A stretch of 32,596 nucleotides of DNA from a virus, in IMG/VR virus record IMGVR_UViG_3300025881_001849, positions 1 to 32,596 of that record; one strand, written 5' to 3'. The position numbers were made by a program, and so were the translations under genes. Positions within the stretch are counted from its first letter, which is position 1; the number at the start of each line of letters is the position of its first letter. A model generated the notes under the pieces. It had not been told where the DNA came from, searched no databases, and saw only the letters and a program-made list of their open reading frames with translations. Shown here one piece after another: positions 6,227-13,717 of the stretch.

Positions 6227-7270
6227 ATGATCAACTTATACAACGCCAATATCGAGAACCTTTACATCCATCAGGTTGGTAACAAATGCCGCGGAGAAGG
6301 TGTATTTTTCTCTCAAGAACCTTATGAGATTAGCGATGAAATTCGCCCGCTATTAAAAGAATTTTTTCTGAAGCCTTTTCGTGAAAAAGAAGAGCAGTAT
6401 TTTAAATTCTCTGAAGATATGCCTATAGCTCATTTGTTTGTTCCTTATAATACAGAGCTACACAAAGATATTGCAGAGCATCTTTACAATCAAGGAACCC
6501 ATCCACACATAAAATCCGGCGAAGTTTATATCTGCCAACTTTCAAATATTATAATAGATAATGAAAAAGTTCACGGTTTTGGAATTTTTAAAAGTGAGCT
6601 GAAGTCTGACTTCCTTCAATTTGAGAAAGGTACCAGCAGACTAGAAATGAATCTTCAGCAAGGTGTAAATCTAGATAAATTAGATAAAGGAGCGTTAATT
6701 CTTACAAATCCAGAAAGCAAGACCGGGTTTAGGATTTTATATATAGACTCCAATAAATACGATTCTAAGTATTGGATGGAAAATTTCCTGAACCTGGAAG
6801 AGTTGGAAGATGATCATTATAAAACCAAAAAATACCTGAAATTTTGCGAGGCCTTTGCTAAGAATGTGGTGTTACCTGCAGAAGATAAACAGACGCAGAT
6901 GGAATTTATTAATGACACCTACGCCCACTTTGCCTCCAGAGACGAATTTATAGAAGAGGAATATTTAGGAGAAGTTTTTACGGAAGCTTCCTGGATAGAT
7001 CATCCGGAAAGCTTTATACAAGAATTTGAAAACTTTAAAACTTTGGAAGGCCCTAAATACAGCGTTCAGGATTTCAGCGATTTTTCTATTTCTAATGAGA
7101 TGGTTAACGAGTGCATGAAAAAGGTGAAGGGAGAGATCAATCTAGACACCGGGATTAGCATTAAAGTAGTAAAGGGATCTAAAGCTGCCAGTACCTATTT
7201 AGAAAAGGGATGGGATGAAGACAAGCAGATGTATTATTACCTGGCATATTTTAATAAAGAGAATAAATAA
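6227..7270 (+). CDS. Nucleoid-associated protein, YejK/NdpA family
   Basis: A 347-residue protein of the 37-kDa nucleoid-associated family (YejK/NdpA). Recognisable family stretches are IENLYIHQVGNKCRGEGVF at the start, DEIRPLLKEFFLKPFREKEE, the HPHIKSGEVYICQLSN region, FGIFKSELKSDFLQFE, LDKLDKGALI, KTKKYLKFCEAFAKNVVLPA, and the end GWDEDKQMYYYLAYFNKE. The length matches the Bacteroidota family members I know. Cellular relatives bind the nucleoid; the molecular role is poorly defined. In a phage early operon it may act on host or phage DNA organisation, which is inference. It has copies of the shared intergenic motif both before and after it. Confidence 0.85.
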   Translation: MINLYNANIENLYIHQVGNKCRGEGVFFSQEPYEISDEIRPLLKEFFLKPFREKEEQYFKFSEDMPIAHLFVPYNTELHKDIAEHLYNQGTHPHIKSGEVYICQLSNIIIDNEKVHGFGIFKSELKSDFLQFEKGTSRLEMNLQQGVNLDKLDKGALILTNPESKTGFRILYIDSNKYDSKYWMENFLNLEELEDDHYKTKKYLKFCEAFAKNVVLPAEDKQTQMEFINDTYAHFASRDEFIEEEYLGEVFTEASWIDHPESFIQEFENFKTLEGPKYSVQDFSDFSISNEMVNECMKKVKGEINLDTGISIKVVKGSKAASTYLEKGWDEDKQMYYYLAYFNKENK

Positions 7271-7272
7271 AT

Positions 7273-7283
7273 ACTAACGCAAA
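7273..7283 (+). promoter_or_regulatory. ACTAACGCAAA intergenic motif, copy 4
   Basis: It begins two bases after the TAA of the nucleoid-associated protein gene, and its first base is 22 bases before the ATG at 7295. It is identical in sequence to the other three copies. Confidence 0.5.
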
Positions 7284-7294
7284 ATATAAAAATC

Positions 7295-7633
7295 ATGGCA
7301 AAAATTTTAAAAGTAACAATTGAAGAGCAATTTTGGAATTCAGACTTGGGAAAACATGAAAAAGTAATCAAGGAGTATGATCGTGAAACTTATGATTTTG
7401 ACTTTGATAATCTCCTTTTGGAGAATATCGATAATTCTGAAATAGAAGATTATGCTGGAGATGAACTTTCTATGGTAGATGCAAATGATGCAGAATGTAA
7501 TTGTTCTATAGGTGATCATCAAGAATATGAGATCATAAGTTATCTAGAAGAACAAGGCTACGAAGTTATAAAGTGCCAAACAATTGTGGATAAAATGAGA
7601 CTGGACAAAATTAAAGAAGCTCTTGAGTTATGA
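7295..7633 (+). CDS. Acidic hypothetical protein, 112 residues
   Basis: A strongly acidic protein: residues about 30-65 are dominated by Asp and Glu (YDFDFDNLLLENIDNSEIED). The N-terminal strand (AKILKVTIEEQFWN) suggests a beta start. Such acidity is seen in DNA-mimic inhibitors of host enzymes, but I have no motif to support that here. Its last four bases overlap the next gene (ATGA junction), so translation of the two is coupled. Confidence 0.55.
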   Translation: MAKILKVTIEEQFWNSDLGKHEKVIKEYDRETYDFDFDNLLLENIDNSEIEDYAGDELSMVDANDAECNCSIGDHQEYEIISYLEEQGYEVIKCQTIVDKMRLDKIKEALEL

Positions 7634-7992
7634 TACACATTAACGAGACTGCCAGAACCAAAGTTTTTCTTGATGATACTCATGTAAAAACGATTCCTAA
7701 TAAATATCAACCAATATTTAAAGAGAAGCACATCATTAATCCCTTAAAAAAGAGATTAACCAGAGAAGAACGTTTTCAATTAGAAGTCAGCCTTTTTGAA
7801 AAACAGTTATTTGATGATCATAGGCACGCTTACAATCTCATAAAAAGATCTTCCCCGGATTTTGTGCAGATTGTTACAACTCCCTTCAGCAAGTATTACG
7901 AGCTCGTCTATAAGAACCGGATGAAAGTAAAAGTATCTGCAGATCTATATAATCTAAGTATTGATAAGAAAGAGATTAAACGAAACTATTAA
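7630..7992 (+). CDS. Basic hypothetical protein, 120 residues
   Basis: A basic soluble protein whose ATG overlaps the TGA of the acidic protein upstream. It has a helical middle (TREERFQLEVSLFEKQLF) and a beta-like C-terminus with KYYELVYKNRMKVKVSADLY. An acidic protein followed by a coupled basic one could be an interacting pair, but this is inference only. No family recognised. Confidence 0.55.
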   Translation: MIHINETARTKVFLDDTHVKTIPNKYQPIFKEKHIINPLKKRLTREERFQLEVSLFEKQLFDDHRHAYNLIKRSSPDFVQIVTTPFSKYYELVYKNRMKVKVSADLYNLSIDKKEIKRNY

Positions 7993-7994
7993 CA

Positions 7995-8318
7995 ATGGAA
8001 TTTTCATTTGAAGCAAAAGTAGTTCTAACCTTAGAACATAAAAAAGGTAGCTCTAAATCCAATCACGTAGCTACAGATTTTAATTTAAGGGTGAGTAAAG
8101 AGCTAGACCCAAAGCAATATTTAGACTCAGAAGATTTACCAACACAAGCAGGATCTAAAGTATTATCAAACGTGCTTATTCAAGGATTGGTAGGTAATAT
8201 TCATTTAGCTCACGAAAAAGGATTTAGAGATAGCGCAGAACATTTAAGATGGATAATCTCTGAATTAGAGCGTGGCTTTGTAACTGTAGCTAATGTTGAA
8301 AAATCAAATTTTAAATAA
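7995..8318 (+). CDS. Hypothetical protein, 107 residues
   Basis: It starts two bases after the previous stop. Strands at the N-terminus (EFSFEAKVVLTLEHKKG) are followed by a helical half (AEHLRWIISELERGF). No cysteines, signal peptide or membrane span. It is probably part of the same operon as its two upstream neighbours. Function unknown. Confidence 0.55.
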   Translation: MEFSFEAKVVLTLEHKKGSSKSNHVATDFNLRVSKELDPKQYLDSEDLPTQAGSKVLSNVLIQGLVGNIHLAHEKGFRDSAEHLRWIISELERGFVTVANVEKSNFK

Positions 8319-8353
8319 ACAGCTTCCTAGTTGAAGCAAAAATAAAACTTAAA

Positions 8354-8584
8354 ATGAAAAAAATATCTAAACTATTATTATTATCCACAATGATCTTTCT
8401 TGTGTTCACCCTTTTTGTTTTGTTTATACTTCTTGCTGTATACGGAGATCAAAAATTACCGGCACCATTTGAGATATTTCTTAGGTATGGATTCCTATTG
8501 TTACCTACAACAGGAGTATCTTTTTTTATAGCGTATTGGAAAGAAATTAAAGAAATTACTTTTGAGATTATTGATTCTTTGTAA
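8354..8584 (+). CDS. Two-span membrane protein, unknown function
   Basis: A 76-residue protein with hydrophobic spans at about residues 6-29 and 44-62 joined by a short polar loop (GDQKLPAPFEIF). The size and topology are compatible with a small class II holin, but the gene lies far from the endolysin at 26434 and in the early region. An exclusion or signalling peptide is equally possible. The start follows AAATAAAACTTAAA, a typical leader in this genome. Confidence 0.55.
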   Translation: MKKISKLLLLSTMIFLVFTLFVLFILLAVYGDQKLPAPFEIFLRYGFLLLPTTGVSFFIAYWKEIKEITFEIIDSL

Positions 8585-8594
8585 AGCTGAAATT

Positions 8595-8846
8595 ATGGCA
8601 AATTATCTAGATGGATACGGAAAAGACCATTGCTCCCATTGCAATAAAAATAGAACTCCAGAAGGTCATGATGGCTGTATTGGAACGCTCCCAAATGTTA
8701 TGAATGCCTGTTGTGGACATGGAGAGGATAGCGTTGCTTATGTACAATTTGATCATAAAGACTATAATTCAGAACCGAATAAAATACTATTGCAGGGACA
8801 AGAAGCTCTTGCGTATATCAAGAAGTATTCGAGTGTAAGCAAATAA
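8595..8846 (+). CDS. Conserved cysteine-rich small protein
   Basis: An 83-residue protein with CSHCNKN (a CxxC pair) near residue 11 and CIGTLPNVMNACCGHG from about residue 23, followed by YVQFDH. Small proteins with the pattern CIGTLP-x-VMNACCGHG are familiar from phage genomes, where they are annotated only as conserved hypothetical. The cysteines suggest zinc binding. The start is placed at ATG 8595, because the in-frame codon at 8562 lies inside the preceding membrane protein gene. Confidence 0.65.
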   Translation: MANYLDGYGKDHCSHCNKNRTPEGHDGCIGTLPNVMNACCGHGEDSVAYVQFDHKDYNSEPNKILLQGQEALAYIKKYSSVSK

Positions 8847-8848
8847 TT

Positions 8849-9070
8849 ATGGAACCAGAAGAAATTGCAAAAAAATATGTTTACGGGAATCACGATGCAC
8901 TTACTGATAGACAAGAAATTAAAGATATGATTCTTGATATTGAAAATTATGCTAAAGAGTATCATGCAGAGCAATTGGATTTAAACGCAATTGGAAAAGT
9001 GAAGCAACCTGTTATTCGTGGTTGCAACCAGCCTAATGTAGATAACACAACTACCCCACCCCGAAGATAA
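8849..9070 (+). CDS. Hypothetical protein, 73 residues
   Basis: An acidic small protein beginning two bases after the cysteine-rich gene. The N-terminal two thirds form a helix pair (ALTDRQEIKDMILDIENYAK) and the C-terminus is a polar, Pro/Thr-rich tail (DNTTTPPRR). No family with known function is recognised. It is probably co-transcribed with its upstream neighbour. Confidence 0.5.
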   Translation: MEPEEIAKKYVYGNHDALTDRQEIKDMILDIENYAKEYHAEQLDLNAIGKVKQPVIRGCNQPNVDNTTTPPRR

Positions 9071-9174
9071 CTAAGCGGTATATGAGCTTAAAAGTAAAAA
9101 AAGCGAGGGCAATGGAATGTAGAAATGGGCTTTTTTTAAAGCTCTTTGCGGTAATTAAAACTAAACACTTTATA

Positions 9175-9768
9175 ATGAAATATCAGGTAATATTAGCAGA
9201 CCCACCTTGGAAAATAACTGCAGGAAGATCTATAGGTGGTTACAAGATGGAGAATGGAAAACAATTATTTGTTTCTTCTAATAATAAATCAAGAAAATTA
9301 GAATACCCTACGATGTCAGTTGAGGAAATTAAAAAACTGAATGTCAAAGATATTACTGCAGAAGATGCTCATTTGTATATGTGGGTTACAAATTCTCATA
9401 TTCCATTTGCTTTTGAAATAATTAAAGAATGGGGATTTAATTATTCTACAATGATCGTATGGGCAAAAAATATGATGGGTGGCGGTTTAGGTGGCGCTTT
9501 TAAAATAAATACTGAATATTTAATATTTGCTCGAAAAGGCTCTCATAAAACTACTCAAACTAATAAAGGTACTTGGTTTAATATAAAAAGAGCTTATGAA
9601 AATGGCGCTCCTAAACATTCAAAAAAGCCAGATTTCTTTTATGAAATGATTGAAAAAACTTCTCCCGGTAAAAAATTAGAAATGTTTGCAAGAACAGAAA
9701 GAAAAGGTTGGGATAGTTGGGGTAATGAAATTGAAAACGATGTTGAAATTTCTTTTAATTCAGCTTAA
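9175..9768 (+). CDS. MT-A70 family adenine-N6 DNA methyltransferase
   Basis: A 197-residue enzyme predicted to transfer a methyl group from S-adenosylmethionine to adenine N6 in DNA. It shows the catalytic DPPW at residues 9-12, the YPTMSVEEI region, LYMWVTNSH, the EYLIFARKG strand, and the closing PGKKLEMFARTERKGWDSWGNE, all typical of short phage MT-A70 proteins. The start is placed at ATG 9175, directly ahead of the first strand (MKYQVILADPPW); an in-frame ATG at 9082 would add 31 residues with no family counterpart. No restriction enzyme lies beside it, so its likely job is shielding phage DNA from host restriction. It is followed by long inverted repeats and may be an acquired cassette. 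Confidence 0.85.
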   Translation: MKYQVILADPPWKITAGRSIGGYKMENGKQLFVSSNNKSRKLEYPTMSVEEIKKLNVKDITAEDAHLYMWVTNSHIPFAFEIIKEWGFNYSTMIVWAKNMMGGGLGGAFKINTEYLIFARKGSHKTTQTNKGTWFNIKRAYENGAPKHSKKPDFFYEMIEKTSPGKKLEMFARTERKGWDSWGNEIENDVEISFNSA

Positions 9769-9866
9769 CTACCCAGAGAAAAAATAAATATGCTGTTTTT
9801 ACAGCTCTTTTATTTGAGCGCAAAGGCAAAAAGCGCAAAGGCTTTTACTTTTTTGCTTATATACGC

Positions 9867-9956
9867 AGTTAGGTGTCCGTATTTTGTAACGGAATCTCTA
9901 CTGAGTAATAATCGGAATAATGAGAATAAACTATCTACAAAATATTGCACCTAACT
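9867..9956. repeat. Long two-part inverted repeat
   Basis: AGTTAGGTG (9867-9875), a four-base spacer and TATTTTGTA (9880-9888) are mirrored by TACAAAATA (9936-9944), a three-base spacer and CACCTAACT (9948-9956). The 18 paired positions are exact. The folded arm would be a long hairpin with one asymmetric internal loop. Just upstream, AGCGCAAAGGC occurs twice in direct orientation (about 9819-9845). There is no T run, so it is not an intrinsic terminator. Confidence 0.7.
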
Positions 9957-9998
9957 CGAGATAAGAGGAGTTTTAATTCCTTTTATCTGGTGTTATGT
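9949..9998. repeat. attC-like imperfect hairpin
   Basis: ACCTAAC (9949-9955) and GTTATGT (9992-9998) face each other like the RYYYAAC and GTTRRRY boxes of integron cassette sites, although the second departs from the consensus at one base. Between them AGATAAGAGGA (9959-9969) pairs over 11 positions with TCCTTTTATCT (9978-9988), leaving mismatched bases between box and stem as in attC sites. At 50 bases it is slightly shorter than usual. The left box is shared with the adjacent inverted repeat. A match by layout, not proof of recombination. Confidence 0.35.
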
Positions 9999-10009
9999 TC
10001 GGGATAATG

Positions 10010-10201
10010 TCAATTCTTTATATTTCCCAGGGCAATTCTCACCTGCGTCCAGTAGGCTTTATCTGCACCATACATGATCAACTTATTAATAGAAATACCG
10101 GCACAAGATCTGGCGCGTTCTTCTTTTTGTGGTCCATCTAATTGTGCAAGCATTAAATGATAGATGTTGCTGGCCATTTCTGCAGGAGTAAATTCTGGCA
10201 T
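10010..10201 (-). CDS. 63-residue hypothetical protein on the reverse strand
   Basis: A small helical protein (MPEFTPAEMASNIYHLMLAQ and onward) with several Ala, Met and Tyr residues. It is transcribed away from the late genes. A TATCTTTC sequence on the reverse strand (10228-10221) is one base off the TAnnTTTG -7 box and could be its promoter. It lies directly beyond the inverted-repeat region and may be a late-gene regulator by position, but nothing in the sequence shows this. Confidence 0.5.
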   Translation of the reverse strand: MPEFTPAEMASNIYHLMLAQLDGPQKEERARSCAGISINKLIMYGADKAYWTQVRIALGNIKN

Positions 10202-10333
10202 ATTCTTTTTTTAAAGCCCGGAAAGATACTATTATAATTCTTTTAATAAATCATCTGATTTTGTTTAAAGAAAATATCTCGTCCCTATCTTTTAATTTTG
10301 TTAACATTTGTATCTTCCGTTATTGTTGAGCTA

Positions 10334-10370
10334 TGTCCTTTTTTTAACATTGGATTATAATTTATATTTG
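10334..10370 (+). promoter_or_regulatory. Late promoter P1
   Basis: TGTCCTTTTTTT at 10334-10345 is followed by a perfect -7 box TATATTTG at 10363-10370, 29 bp from the first base of the motif. Transcription would begin near 10376, giving a leader of about a dozen bases before the ATG at 10388. This is the best -7 match of the seven-member family and the entry into the late region. Confidence 0.75.
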
Positions 10371-10387
10371 AACAAATCAAATAAAGT

Positions 10388-10924
10388 ATGTCCCAAATTA
10401 CTCCCCCTGAAATTGCTAGTTGTTCTGTTACTCAAAACATCCCTGTAGCAAATCACGTTTATAAATATCTCTTGGTAATTTGTGGGAGCGATTATATTAT
10501 AGCCAACAGGTCTACTTATATAGGATCTCTGGTACTTTCTATACAAGGAAGGAATTATGATGTACGCTGTACTAAAAAGAAATTCACTAAAGTATTTCGG
10601 GCAGAAGTTTCTGAAACCTATTACTCCAAAACGGGATTGGTGATAACAAAAGAGAATGCTCAACTATTCAATGATCAGGTAGATAAGAAATTTAGAGAGG
10701 AGCTTTTTCGCAATATGTTGATCAATGATCATTTAAATGAAAAACTTTTTTTACAATCGATGCGCAGATATCTTGACTTTTTCAATATCGATGAAGAAGA
10801 CATTAAAATAGAGACTTTATATCGTGATTTTAAGAGGAAAAAGGATGAGATTTTATCCAATTTCAACACCGTTTCACCCTCCGGGACAAAATGTGAAGTT
10901 TCACAATTTGTCCCTCAAAAATAG
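10388..10924 (+). CDS. Hypothetical late protein, 178 residues
   Basis: The first gene behind late promoter P1. The N-terminal 80 residues are beta-rich (HVYKYLLVICGSDYIIANRS) and the rest is helical and charged, ending with a Ser/Pro-rich tail. No cysteine cluster, signal peptide or membrane span. As the leading gene of the late region it might be structural or a late regulator. I recognise no family. Confidence 0.55.
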   Translation: MSQITPPEIASCSVTQNIPVANHVYKYLLVICGSDYIIANRSTYIGSLVLSIQGRNYDVRCTKKKFTKVFRAEVSETYYSKTGLVITKENAQLFNDQVDKKFREELFRNMLINDHLNEKLFLQSMRRYLDFFNIDEEDIKIETLYRDFKRKKDEILSNFNTVSPSGTKCEVSQFVPQK

Positions 10925-10927
10925 ATT

Positions 10928-11470
10928 ATGATCTACAACCTGTGTAACCTAATAGATGAAACAAATCTTGATTCTTTTTACAAGATTTTAATAGTAGAAG
11001 CTTCCAAGCTTCCAGCCTTTGATCATCTCACTCCAAAGAATGAAGTTTTAGGTATTATAAACTCACTTCCTGAAAGCTTCCAGGCAATGGTAGTTCCCTT
11101 TATGAGAGACAAGCACAGCTTATCTAGCAGCCCTAAAAACAATAATGGTAATACCATCTGGAATCACGGCATTTCGTTTCCGGTGGTACCACAAGATGAA
11201 GCAATTCAGGATCTTCTGGAGAGCTTTCAAAATAGAGAAGTTGTTGCTTTTATGGTAAGGATCACGCACTCCCATTTATATGGAACACAGCTACAGCCAC
11301 TTCTATTTTCTTATGACGAACTCCACTCTCCTAATAAATTAGGCCTTAAAGGTTTCACGATCTCTTTACAAGGGGAAACCTATGGTGCTCCTATGTATTT
11401 TGCAGGAAGTGAAGCAGAATTCCCTGTAATTAATCGCGGTCTTGCCTTCCAGTTAGCAGGCTCATTGTAA
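10928..11470 (+). CDS. Hypothetical late protein, possibly structural
   Basis: A 180-residue soluble protein starting three bases after the preceding stop. The C-terminal half (HSHLYGTQLQPLLFSYDELH, then GLKGFTISLQGETYGAPMYF) is rich in Gly and aromatic residues and predicted beta, like phage structural or enzyme-like folds. No catalytic motif can be named. It ends exactly where late promoter P2 begins, so it closes the first late transcription unit. Confidence 0.55.
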   Translation: MIYNLCNLIDETNLDSFYKILIVEASKLPAFDHLTPKNEVLGIINSLPESFQAMVVPFMRDKHSLSSSPKNNNGNTIWNHGISFPVVPQDEAIQDLLESFQNREVVAFMVRITHSHLYGTQLQPLLFSYDELHSPNKLGLKGFTISLQGETYGAPMYFAGSEAEFPVINRGLAFQLAGSL

Positions 11471-11506
11471 TGTCCTTTTTTCCAGTAGGCTAGCCTTCTA
11501 ATATTG
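11471..11506 (+). promoter_or_regulatory. Late promoter P2
   Basis: TGTCCTTTTTT at 11471-11481 starts on the base after the upstream stop codon. TAATATTG at 11499-11506, 28 bp from the motif start, matches the -7 consensus at all but one position. It serves the capsid operon, whose first codon is GTG 11520. Confidence 0.65.
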
Positions 11507-11519
11507 TTCTTCCATAATA

Positions 11520-12692
11520 GTGAACGAACAATATTTGATTTTGGCAGAACTTAAGCTCCCTTACTTTAATGTAGTTAAAAATTTAGCAGCTCGCGAAGCT
11601 ACCATATATATCTATGGAGTAATTGGCGGGATTGACTGGGATACCTATGAAGAAATTAATACTGCAGCAAAATTTGCAGATGAATTTAAAGAGGTAGAAA
11701 AAGACGCAGATGTTATTCATGTGCGTGTAAACTCTCCAGGCGGTTATGTTTTTGAAGGTCTGGCAATTTATAATGTTCTCTTCGCTTCAGAAAAATACAT
11801 TCATACATATAATGATGGTATCTGTGCATCTATGGCCGCCCTTATTCTTTTGGCCGGAGATGAGATTCACGCTTTCAGCAATTCACTTTTAATGATTCAC
11901 AATTCCTCTTCTGGTTTCTACGGAAACAAAAAAGAAGTAGAGGAACAATTACAAGCTTCAGAAAAAATTGATAAAGCCCTTGGAACCGCTATAGAAGCGC
12001 GCCTGGGAATTACTGCTGAAGAAGTTGCCGAAACTTACTTGAATTACAAAGACAACTGGTTCACTTCAGACGAGGCAAAAGAATCTGGATTCTACGATAC
12101 TATTATCCAGAAGAAAAAAGCACAGGTTCCGAGCGACGCAGTAAACATGTCACCAAAGCAGCTATTCGAAAAATATGCAGCGATGTCTTTCACTATTCCC
12201 ACAAAAAACACAAAACCCAAAAATAAAATGAGCAAACCCAATTCCTTCCCGAATTTGGAAGCTACCCTTGGATTAAAAGCGCCGTTGGCCGTTAATGACA
12301 ATGGAAGCTATCTAAACGAGGACCAGAAAAACACTATTGAGAGATCACTGTCGGCATCTGCCACAGCTCTTAAAAATGCGCAGGATGCTAAGGCAACAGC
12401 TGAAGCAGCTCTGCAAACAGAAAAAGATGCCCACCAAGCGGCATTAACAGATGAATCTGGTAAAGCTACTGCCCTTATTACAGCATTAAAAGCTGCAGCA
12501 ACATTGGCCGGTGTAGAAAACATTGCCGATGACGCAACAGCAGAAGCTGTTCAAACCGCCCTTACAGCACAAATTGAAGTGCTTAACAAAAAACCCGGAG
12601 CAACTCATACTGCTACCGGAGCTGAAGTGGATGAAACCGACACTACACCTTCCTATGTCAATAAGGAGGCTTACGCAAACATGTTTAAATAA
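11520..12692 (+). CDS. ClpP-type prohead protease with C-terminal scaffold region
   Basis: A 390-residue head-maturation protease that processes capsid precursors inside the prohead. Residues about 25-200 form a ClpP/S49-like fold: the oxyanion-loop NSPGG at 71-75, the nucleophile in GICASMAAL (Ser104) and the catalytic histidine in LMIHNSSSG (His127). Residues about 205-240 are a linker, and residues 255-345 are an Ala/Lys/Glu-rich coiled coil typical of scaffolding proteins. The start is GTG at 11520, placed just behind late promoter P2; no ATG fits. An internal ATG at 12228 may give a separate scaffold. The major capsid gene follows 13 bases later. Confidence 0.85.
   Translation: MNEQYLILAELKLPYFNVVKNLAAREATIYIYGVIGGIDWDTYEEINTAAKFADEFKEVEKDADVIHVRVNSPGGYVFEGLAIYNVLFASEKYIHTYNDGICASMAALILLAGDEIHAFSNSLLMIHNSSSGFYGNKKEVEEQLQASEKIDKALGTAIEARLGITAEEVAETYLNYKDNWFTSDEAKESGFYDTIIQKKKAQVPSDAVNMSPKQLFEKYAAMSFTIPTKNTKPKNKMSKPNSFPNLEATLGLKAPLAVNDNGSYLNEDQKNTIERSLSASATALKNAQDAKATAEAALQTEKDAHQAALTDESGKATALITALKAAATLAGVENIADDATAEAVQTALTAQIEVLNKKPGATHTATGAEVDETDTTPSYVNKEAYANMFK
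12228..12692 (+). CDS. Predicted nested scaffold protein from an internal start
   Basis: The in-frame ATG at 12228 (residue 237 of the protease) is preceded by CCCAAAAATAAA, the A-rich leader seen at true starts in this genome. It would yield 154 residues starting MSKPNSFPNLEATLGL and containing the whole coiled coil, without the protease. The same arrangement is known for lambda C and Nu3, where the scaffold is made from the 3' part of the protease gene. Here it is inferred from sequence context only. Confidence 0.45.
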   Translation: MSKPNSFPNLEATLGLKAPLAVNDNGSYLNEDQKNTIERSLSASATALKNAQDAKATAEAALQTEKDAHQAALTDESGKATALITALKAAATLAGVENIADDATAEAVQTALTAQIEVLNKKPGATHTATGAEVDETDTTPSYVNKEAYANMFK

Positions 12693-12705
12693 AAAAACTC
12701 ATTAG

Positions 12706-13707
12706 ATGACTACTGAAGACATTGTAAAAGAATTAGGCGAATACGTTGCCTCCAATGCTAAAATCGTCCCTGCGATGATATATAGCGATGATGTTGTACT
12801 AGATGCACATTGTAAAACCATTACCAAGGTAAAGGGTAAATATCCTTCCTTCCATAGTATTATGACCAACGTTGTTCAAGGTTATAAGAGTGTATGGCAA
12901 TCTCTTGGTGAAGCTCAGTTAAAAAGTAAAAAACTGGAAGCTTTCCGCCAAAAAGTAAACTTTGAATTTAATCCGGATGATATCCAGCATACTTATTTAG
13001 CTGGTGATTATTATGATGAAACCAAAGGAAGAGTTGAAATGCCAATCTCTCAATACGTTTTGGACATTGAATTAAAGCCAAAAGTTACAGACGATATTAA
13101 CTGGCTTTCTATTCTTGCTGAATATGATGAAGCACAGGCAGATGGACAATTTGGAAAATCCCTTAACGGTATTAAAGCTGTTGTAGCTAATGCAGTTGCA
13201 CACGCTACACATCCGGCCTTTAGAATTCCGTTAGACGCTCTTACAGATGCGAACATCTTAGATCAGGAAACTGAATTTGAAGTTTCCCTTCCAGAAAAAG
13301 TAAAACCAAAAGTGAAGGCAATCTTCATGAGTACTAGAAACCTTGAGAGACGTACCAGAGCTTATGTAGATAAATATGGCCAGAATCAGTTTAAAAAGGA
13401 TGAGACTACCACTTTCTTCGGAAGAAGAATTATAGGTCTTCCATTCCTTGATGATGATACCATTTTTGCTACGGTTGATGGAAACCTTGTAAAATTAATC
13501 GATAAGATTGATAACCCACCTTCCATCACAGATATCCAAAAACAAGATTACGTGATCAAGATTTTCATGGAATTTTGGTTAGGATATGAGGTTTTAATTA
13601 ATGAGTTGTTATTCGTTTCTAACTACGAAGATGCAACTTATGGTCTTGGATCTCGTGAAAAGAATCAGTTATACTTCAGCATAGACGGAGTTACTCCAGC
13701 TGTATAA
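12706..13707 (+). CDS. Major capsid protein
   Basis: A 333-residue protein placed directly after the protease/scaffold gene, as in HK97-type heads. Length and layout fit an HK97-fold capsid: a helical N-terminus, an extended YLAGDYYDETKGRVEMPISQYV region, a long helix (NGIKAVVANAVAHA) and a C-terminal beta domain with GRRIIGLPFLDDDTIFA and NELLFVSNYEDA. No conventional long N-terminal scaffold arm is present, which agrees with a separate scaffold. The start ATG follows AAAAAAACTCATTAG. The identity rests on position, size and fold-like pattern. Confidence 0.8.
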   Translation: MTTEDIVKELGEYVASNAKIVPAMIYSDDVVLDAHCKTITKVKGKYPSFHSIMTNVVQGYKSVWQSLGEAQLKSKKLEAFRQKVNFEFNPDDIQHTYLAGDYYDETKGRVEMPISQYVLDIELKPKVTDDINWLSILAEYDEAQADGQFGKSLNGIKAVVANAVAHATHPAFRIPLDALTDANILDQETEFEVSLPEKVKPKVKAIFMSTRNLERRTRAYVDKYGQNQFKKDETTTFFGRRIIGLPFLDDDTIFATVDGNLVKLIDKIDNPPSITDIQKQDYVIKIFMEFWLGYEVLINELLFVSNYEDATYGLGSREKNQLYFSIDGVTPAV

Positions 13708-13717
13708 ACCCATAGAT

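Noticed and set aside
9120-9165. Degenerate direct repeats flanking the methyltransferase gene (GGCTTTTTTTAAAGCTCTTT-like words at both sides)
   Set aside because: The words share only short AT-rich stretches and differ in several positions; I could not show a true flanking duplication by eye.
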